This document shows, piece by piece, positions 26,514-31,657 of a stretch of DNA of 31,657 nt (the stretch's first letter is position 1; every line of letters begins with the position of its first letter). Position numbers and translations under genes: made by a program. The notes beneath the pieces were generated by a model, which saw only the letters and a list, made by a program, of their open reading frames with translations, did no database searches and was not told the DNA's origin. The stretch spans positions 1 through 31,657 of the forward strand of contig CAZFBD010000053.1 in NCBI GenBank assembly GCA_964517125.1. The letters run 5' to 3'. The stretch is from SHLQ01 sp964517125 (lineage in GTDB: Bacteria; Actinomycetota; Acidimicrobiia; Acidimicrobiales; SHLQ01).

Positions 26514-26713
26514 CGCTCCAGCCACCGAAACGTCTGACGCCGCCCGGGGGCGGCCTTTGCGCGCCCTGAATCACAGTGATCGGGGTCGGGCCTTCATGGG
26601 CGATTTGGCCCAATTGTTGCGAATACATTGCGGTTTGCCTTCCAAAAGACATGGTCCGGCCGATTCAGGGAGAGCGGGAAGTTCCAGTTCGACCAGCTCA
26701 GGATTCGTCATCG
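26514..26713 (+). promoter_or_regulatory. Region between dapB and the giant surface protein
   Basis: After the hairpin at 26539-26558, an ATCAC-A-GTGAT inverted repeat (26570-26580) could be an operator. An AT-richer patch at 26611-26630 contains TACATT (26624-26629), a possible -10; TTGGCC at 26605 is a poor -35 because the spacer is 13 bases. This would give a leader of about 80 bases. Confidence 0.3.
26539..26558 (+). terminator. Terminator after dapB
   Basis: GCCGCC (26539-26544), loop CGGG, GGCGGC (26549-26554), then CTTTG. A short GC-rich stem with a weak T-run 25 bases after the dapB stop; likely ends the M16-dapB transcript. Confidence 0.55.
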
Positions 26714-29700
26714 ATGTCAGTTTTCTCGGGTCTCCGCACGCAACCGCTCCCTTGGTATTCCAAGGTGGCGATTGCGTGTGTTCTCCTCCTTGCCAGCAGT
26801 GCCCTGCCGGTTCCCTTCATCGACGGTTGGCTTCCGCTGCCGTCACTGAGCGCAGCGAGCGGTCAGATCGACGGACGGGTCTTCAACGACGTCGACGGTG
26901 ACGGAGCCGACGGCGGCGAAGCCGGTGTTGCGGGGCTGACCGTGCAGGCCTGGGCCGCCGACGGAACGCTCGCCGACAGCACCACGACCGCAGGAGATGG
27001 GTCGTACGCTCTCACCGGGCTGAACGACGCCGACACGTACCGAGTCGAGTTCTCGGCAATCCCCGCAGGGTTCGAACCCGGCCCGGTCGGCGCCGACTCT
27101 GAGTCCGCCGTGACGTTCGCCAATCCCGACACCTCGGGCGTGGACTTCGGCATTCATGAACCGACCGAGTGTTTCGCTCCGCCGGCCAACGCACTGCTGT
27201 ACACCTACGCATCGGCAGTGAGCTGTTCGGCCGTGCTCGATCCGGCACAGCCGAAGGACGCCTTCGGCCTCATCGACATCGAGGGTGCCATCCCGAATGC
27301 CGGCGAGGTCGACGTCACGGCCTCGACCGCCATGTTCCACCACCCCGACTGGCACATCGATCAGCTCGGAAACCTCTTTGGCGTGGCCATCGACAACCGT
27401 CGCGGCGACATCTTCACCACGGCTTCCAGCAACTACTCGCACGAGTTCTTCCTTCCCCCAAACACCACACAGCCGGCAATCGTGCAGTACGGCGCCATCG
27501 GCGGCGGAGCCAACGACCTGGGTGCCGCAGGCACGATCTACAAGCTCGACGCTGTCACGGGTGCCCCGACAGTGTTCGCTCAGCTCCCACAGCAGTCGAC
27601 GACGTTCACCCACGTCGACTGTGAACGCGACGGCACCCTGGACCGCACCAGTGGTGTGGGCCTGGGCAACGCCGTGTATGACGAGATCAACGATCAGCTC
27701 TTCGTTTCGAGCTGGGAAGACGGCCACATCTACCGCCTCGACATGGCCGGCAACATCCTTGACGCCTACGACCCGGACGCAACCGACGACGGCACGGCTG
27801 GCATGGCCAATGGCCGAATCCCGTTCGGTCTGGAACTGAGCGCAGACTCCAACCGGCTGTACTGGGGAACCGTCTTCGATCGTGAGATCTGGGCCGTCGA
27901 CCTTGCGTCCGGTTCCTTCACCGGTTCATCCTCGGTTGTTGGCGGTACGACGATCTTTGCCAACGCTGCGACCGAACAGCAGGAACTCACGCTCAGCCTG
28001 ACCGGCGGAGAGCCGTCGCCGGGTTTCCTGCCAGCCGACCCGCACTTCTACGTCTCGGACCTCGAGCTTCTTCCGAACGGCGAGATGCTCGCAGGCATGC
28101 GTACCGGCTGTGCAGACAGCCCGCACTCGGCCTACAACCACAAGGGGCAGACTCACCGCGTTGCCGCTGACGGAGCTGGTCGGTTCACGAACGATCTTGG
28201 CGCCCTCGATGTGAGCGCCACCGGCGATGCCGGCCTCGACGACAACTACGGCGGCACCGCCTGGTACCGCGCCGACGACGGCTCGATCGACTATGCCGTC
28301 AGCTCGGCCGACATCCTGAGCGAGGCCGGTCCGCACGGCCTTGCCGTCTTCCATTCCGAGGACGCAGCCGACAACACCATCACGAACCTCGGCGCGATCG
28401 ACTACGGAACCTCGAACGACCCCAAGGGAATCGGCGGCGACGTCGCCGTCCTCAACGTCACCGTGTGCAACGAATCTGAGCTGCAGATCGGCGATTACGT
28501 CTGGTTCGACGTAGACGGCGACGGCATTCAGGACCCGGATGAGCCGGCACTCGTGAACGTGACCGTGGACCTCCTGAGCGCCGACGGCAACACCGTCATC
28601 GCCACGACCACAACCGACAGCACCGGCCAGTACACGTTCGGCACCGCCGACGGCTTGGACACGCTCACCTCGTACCTCATTGAGTTCGACGTCAGCACGA
28701 ACTCCACCACACTCCCCGGTGGCGTCACCAACGCGGACCTCATCGAGACGACTCCCGATGTCGGCGAAGCCGCAAGCGTAAACGCCGATCAGAACGACTC
28801 CGATGTGGTCGGCGACCGCATCTCCGTGACCACCGGCGGACCGGGGGAGAACAACCACTCGCTCGACGCCGGCTACACGCTGCCGTACGACCTCGCGCTC
28901 ACCAAGGTGTACACCTCGGACACCTTCGCCAACACCACTGATGGCGTCATCGAGAACGGCGCGGACGTGACCTTCACGATCGAGGTCATCAACCAGGGCC
29001 TCGTCGACGCCACGAGCGTGACCGTGACCGACCACCTGCCTGCCGGCTTCTCGCTCAACGACGGAGCGTGGACCGACAACGGTGACGGCACCGCGTCGAT
29101 CGACGTGGGACCCATTGCACGGGGCACGACCGAAACGATCACGATCACCCTCACCGCAGACTCGGCGGGCGACGGAGAACAGGTGAACTGGGCCGAGATC
29201 TCGGCTGATGATGGTGACGATGCAGACTCGACCCCGGATGTCATCGTGGGGAACGACAACCAGCCTGCCGGCCCCGGTGCTCCCACAGACAACACGGTCG
29301 ACAACAGCAACGATGCTGCGGGCGATGCCGATGAGGACGACCACGACCCCGCCGGTGTGACGGTGCGGTCCTATGACCTGGCACTCACCAAGGTCTACAC
29401 ATCGGACACCTCCACCGACGGCAACGCAGCCGATGGTGTGATCCAGATGGGTGACGACGTCACCTTCACGATCACCGTGGAGAACCAGGGCTCGCAGACC
29501 GCCACGACCATCACGGTCACCGACCACATGCCACCCGGCTTCACGCTGAACGACGGTGCGTGGACGGACAATGGCGACGGCACCGCCGACATCGATGCCG
29601 GCCCCATCGCCGCCGGTGCATCGATCGACCTTCCAATCACGCTCACCGCAACCAGCTCCGGAGCAGGAGACATCGTGAACTGGGCCGAAATTTCGGCTGA

Positions 29701-31657
29701 TGATGGTGACGATGTGGACTCGACCCCCGATGTCATCGTGGGCAACGACAACCAGCCTGCGGGCCCGGGTGCGCCGACCGACAACACGGTCGACAACAGC
29801 AACGATGCTGCTGGTGATCCCGACGAGGACGATCACGATCCCGCCGGAGTGACCGTCGATGCCTACGACCTTGCCCTCACCAAGATCTACCTCTCCGACG
29901 ACTTCGAGGTTTCCGATGATGGCGTCGTGCAGAACGGCTCCAACGTCACCTTCCGAATCTCCGTCGAGAACCAGGGAACGCTGAACGCGTCCACCTTCAC
30001 CGTGACCGATCACTTCCCCGCTGGCTTCGTGCTCAACGACGGGAACTGGACCGACAACGGCGACGGAACCGCGACCCGTACGGCCGGACCGCTCGCCGCT
30101 GGTGACACCGTCGACCTCTCGATCGTGCTGACGGCGACCACCGCTGTCGATGGCGACTATGTGAACTGGGCCGAGATCTCCGCAGACAGCGGGCTCGATG
30201 TGGACTCGACCCCCGATGTCATTGTGGGCAACGACAACCAGCCTGCTGGCCCGGGTGCTCCCACAGACAACACGGTCGACAACAGTGCCGATGCTGCGGG
30301 CGATGCCGATGAGGACGATCATGATCCCGCTGGTGTCACGGTTGCGTCGTACGACCTCGCACTCACGAAGGTGTACACCTCGGACACGGTCGGTGGACCG
30401 GCCGATGGGGTGATCTCATCCAACGCTGATGTCACCTTCACCATCACGGTGACCAACCAGGGAACCCTTGACTCGCCGGCGTTCGAGATCATCGATCACC
30501 TCCCCGCCGGCTTCGTGCTCAACGATGCGCTGTGGACCGACAATGGTGATGGCACGGCGTCGATCGGTTCCGGTCTGCTCCTTGCAGGTGACTCGGTCGA
30601 TATCGACATCACGCTGACCGCCGACTCGGCGGGTCCCGGCGATCACGTGAACTGGGCCGAGATCTCGGCCGACAGCGGCGACGATGTGGATTCGGCTCCG
30701 AACGTGATCGTGGGTGACGACAACCAGCCTGCTGGTCCCGGCGCCCCAACCGACAACACGGTGGACAACAGCGCCGACGCTGCCGGTGATCCCGATGAGG
30801 ACGATCATGATCCCGCTGGTGTGACGCTGCAGAACTATGATCTTGCGTTGACCAAGGTGTACGCGTCGGACACGTTTGGGAACACCTCTGATGGTGTTGT
30901 GCAGTCTGGTTCGGATGCGACCTTCACGGTCACGGTGACGAACCAGGGCTCGGTGAATGCAACCGGCTTCACGGTGACCGATCATCTGCCTGCCGGTTTC
31001 GTTCTGAATGATGGTGCGTGGTCGGACAATGGTGATGGGACGGCGTCGATCGATGCTGGTCCGTTGGTTGCTGGTGCGTCTGTTGACGTCGACATCACGA
31101 TGACGGCCGATTCTGCGACCGATGGTGCGCATGTGAACTGGGCCGAGATTTCGGCTGATGATGGTGACGATGTGGACTCGACCCCCGATGTCATTGTGGG
31201 GAACGACAACCAGCCTGCGGGCCCCGGTGCTCCCACGGACGATGTGGTCGACGGAACCGATGCCGATGAGGACGATCACGATCCCGCCGGAATCTCCGTG
31301 ATCTCCTATGACCTTGCGCTGACGAAGGTGTTCAGCTCGGACACCTATGGCGACGCCGGTGATGCGCTCATCCAGCCCGGCTTCGATGCAACCTTCACGA
31401 TCACGGTGAGCAACCAGGGCTCCTTCACGGCGTCCACCTTCACCGTGACCGATCACCTTCCCGCCGGTTTCGTGCTGAATGACGGTGCGTGGACGGACAA
31501 TGGTGATGGCACGGCGTCGATCGATGCTGGTCCGTTGCTTGCTGGTGCGTCAGCTGATCTTTCGATCACCCTGACTGCTGATTCCGCTGGTCCGGGCGAT
31601 CACGTGAACTGGGCCGAGATTTCGGCTGATGATGGTGACGATGTGGACTCGACCCCC
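26714..31657 (+). CDS. Giant secreted SdrD_B/DUF11-repeat surface protein (5' part)
   Basis: The frame is open for 1648 codons and runs off the window. Residues 1-50 form a signal peptide (basic start, hydrophobic VAIACVLLLASSALPVPF, exit near LSAASG). Next come an SdrD_B-like domain (about 50-145, GRVFNDVDGDG), a region of about 440 residues with propeller-like turns (IYKLDAVTGAP, HIYRLDMAGN, EIWAVDLASGS), and a second SdrD_B-like domain (about 588-720, IGDYVWFDVDGDGIQDPDEP). From residue 725 DUF11-type repeats begin with YDLALTKVY. The protein is very acidic. Its few cysteines lie before the repeats, none in them. It is probably an extracellular adhesin or surface-layer component; the DGDGD loops may bind calcium. 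Start ATG 26714 is favoured; ATG 26651 would add 21 polar residues before the signal. Anchoring is not visible because the end lies outside. Confidence 0.85.
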   Translation, partial: MSVFSGLRTQPLPWYSKVAIACVLLLASSALPVPFIDGWLPLPSLSAASGQIDGRVFNDVDGDGADGGEAGVAGLTVQAWAADGTLADSTTTAGDGSYALTGLNDADTYRVEFSAIPAGFEPGPVGADSESAVTFANPDTSGVDFGIHEPTECFAPPANALLYTYASAVSCSAVLDPAQPKDAFGLIDIEGAIPNAGEVDVTASTAMFHHPDWHIDQLGNLFGVAIDNRRGDIFTTASSNYSHEFFLPPNTTQPAIVQYGAIGGGANDLGAAGTIYKLDAVTGAPTVFAQLPQQSTTFTHVDCERDGTLDRTSGVGLGNAVYDEINDQLFVSSWEDGHIYRLDMAGNILDAYDPDATDDGTAGMANGRIPFGLELSADSNRLYWGTVFDREIWAVDLASGSFTGSSSVVGGTTIFANAATEQQELTLSLTGGEPSPGFLPADPHFYVSDLELLPNGEMLAGMRTGCADSPHSAYNHKGQTHRVAADGAGRFTNDLGALDVSATGDAGLDDNYGGTAWYRADDGSIDYAVSSADILSEAGPHGLAVFHSEDAADNTITNLGAIDYGTSNDPKGIGGDVAVLNVTVCNESELQIGDYVWFDVDGDGIQDPDEPALVNVTVDLLSADGNTVIATTTTDSTGQYTFGTADGLDTLTSYLIEFDVSTNSTTLPGGVTNADLIETTPDVGEAASVNADQNDSDVVGDRISVTTGGPGENNHSLDAGYTLPYDLALTKVYTSDTFANTTDGVIENGADVTFTIEVINQGLVDATSVTVTDHLPAGFSLNDGAWTDNGDGTASIDVGPIARGTTETITITLTADSAGDGEQVNWAEISADDGDDADSTPDVIVGNDNQPAGPGAPTDNTVDNSNDAAGDADEDDHDPAGVTVRSYDLALTKVYTSDTSTDGNAADGVIQMGDDVTFTITVENQGSQTATTITVTDHMPPGFTLNDGAWTDNGDGTADIDAGPIAAGASIDLPITLTATSSGAGDIVNWAEISADDGDDVDSTPDVIVGNDNQPAGPGAPTDNTVDNSNDAAGDPDEDDHDPAGVTVDAYDLALTKIYLSDDFEVSDDGVVQNGSNVTFRISVENQGTLNASTFTVTDHFPAGFVLNDGNWTDNGDGTATRTAGPLAAGDTVDLSIVLTATTAVDGDYVNWAEISADSGLDVDSTPDVIVGNDNQPAGPGAPTDNTVDNSADAAGDADEDDHDPAGVTVASYDLALTKVYTSDTVGGPADGVISSNADVTFTITVTNQGTLDSPAFEIIDHLPAGFVLNDALWTDNGDGTASIGSGLLLAGDSVDIDITLTADSAGPGDHVNWAEISADSGDDVDSAPNVIVGDDNQPAGPGAPTDNTVDNSADAAGDPDEDDHDPAGVTLQNYDLALTKVYASDTFGNTSDGVVQSGSDATFTVTVTNQGSVNATGFTVTDHLPAGFVLNDGAWSDNGDGTASIDAGPLVAGASVDVDITMTADSATDGAHVNWAEISADDGDDVDSTPDVIVGNDNQPAGPGAPTDDVVDGTDADEDDHDPAGISVISYDLALTKVFSSDTYGDAGDALIQPGFDATFTITVSNQGSFTASTFTVTDHLPAGFVLNDGAWTDNGDGTASIDAGPLLAGASADLSITLTADSAGPGDHVNWAEISADDGDDVDSTP
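28886..31657 (+). repeat. Tandem array of six DUF11-type repeats
   Basis: Repeats begin with YDLALTK at 28886, 29372, 29864, 30350, 30836 and 31307; the last is cut by the window end. Periods are 486, 492, 486, 486 and 471 bases (162, 164, 162, 162 and 157 residues). Each unit has a variable beta-sandwich part (TVTDHLPAGF, NDGAWTDNGDGTA) and a nearly constant acidic linker (VNWAEIS, DSTPDVIVGNDNQPAGPGAP, DEDDHDPAG). The linker is highly similar at DNA level between copies; the front part is less so. The 471-base unit lacks five linker residues. Confidence 0.9.

Noticed and set aside
26570..26580. ATCAC-A-GTGAT inverted repeat as a CRP-type site
   Set aside because: Half-sites are too short and the spacer is one base, unlike a CRP operator; kept only as a possible generic operator.
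26628..26901. Small plus-strand open frames just before and over the surface-protein start
   Set aside because: No ribosome binding site or conserved sequence, and they overlap the signal peptide region of the real gene.
27926..30322. A 798-codon open frame on the minus strand opposite the DUF11 protein
   Set aside because: Its openness comes from the repeated, GC-rich coding strand; the translated product repeats with the same period and has no known domains, while the plus strand has a signal peptide and recognisable folds.

Overview
The window comes from a high-GC Gram-positive bacterium of the Actinomycetota. Likely clues are the dxr, M50 protease, ispG order, the rimP-nusA-infB-ylxP-rbfA-truB-ribF housekeeping block, GTG and TTG starts, start codons placed directly behind a TANNNT box with no ribosome binding site, and acidic proteins. 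An Acidimicrobiia-like lineage is my best guess, but no 16S or other decisive marker is present.

Layout. Positions 1-42 hold the tail of an unidentified plus-strand gene. A c-di-GMP enzyme (GAF-GGDEF-EAL) runs leftward from 1916 to 75 and is divergent from dxr with only 23 bp between starts. Then come dxr, an enlarged site-2 protease, a 223 bp gap with palindromic direct repeats, ispG and a small membrane protein: isoprenoid precursor (MEP pathway) synthesis plus regulated intramembrane proteolysis. A promoter and a terminator-like hairpin at 6876-6954 precede the rimP-nusA-infB-ylxP-rbfA-truB-ribF block (transcription elongation, translation initiation, 30S maturation, tRNA modification, flavin cofactors), which has several stop/start overlaps.

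Positions 14213-21266 hold an accessory block: a polytopic GT-C-like glycosyltransferase, a short cobalamin-binding radical SAM protein, a SAM methyltransferase, two tandem DoxX-family membrane proteins, a membrane GT2 synthase, and a fusion of a CofC-like (DUF2064) domain with a GT2 domain. Most genes overlap or nearly touch. It looks like an undescribed route to a modified glycolipid or polyprenyl-linked glycan; this is the best candidate for a new system here.

Positions 21452-26513 return to core functions: rpsO, a leader with five consecutive hairpins, pnp with an unusual RGG/SD-rich tail, an M16 protease, and dapB, ended by a hairpin. From 26714 to the window end runs the 5' part of a very large secreted protein: signal peptide, SdrD_B-like domain, propeller-like region, second SdrD_B-like domain, and at least six DUF11-type repeats of about 160 residues that are partly homogenised at DNA level. 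No stop codon occurs before the window ends. I saw no tRNA, rRNA, CRISPR array or insertion sequence, and no stretch over 300 bases without a gene.
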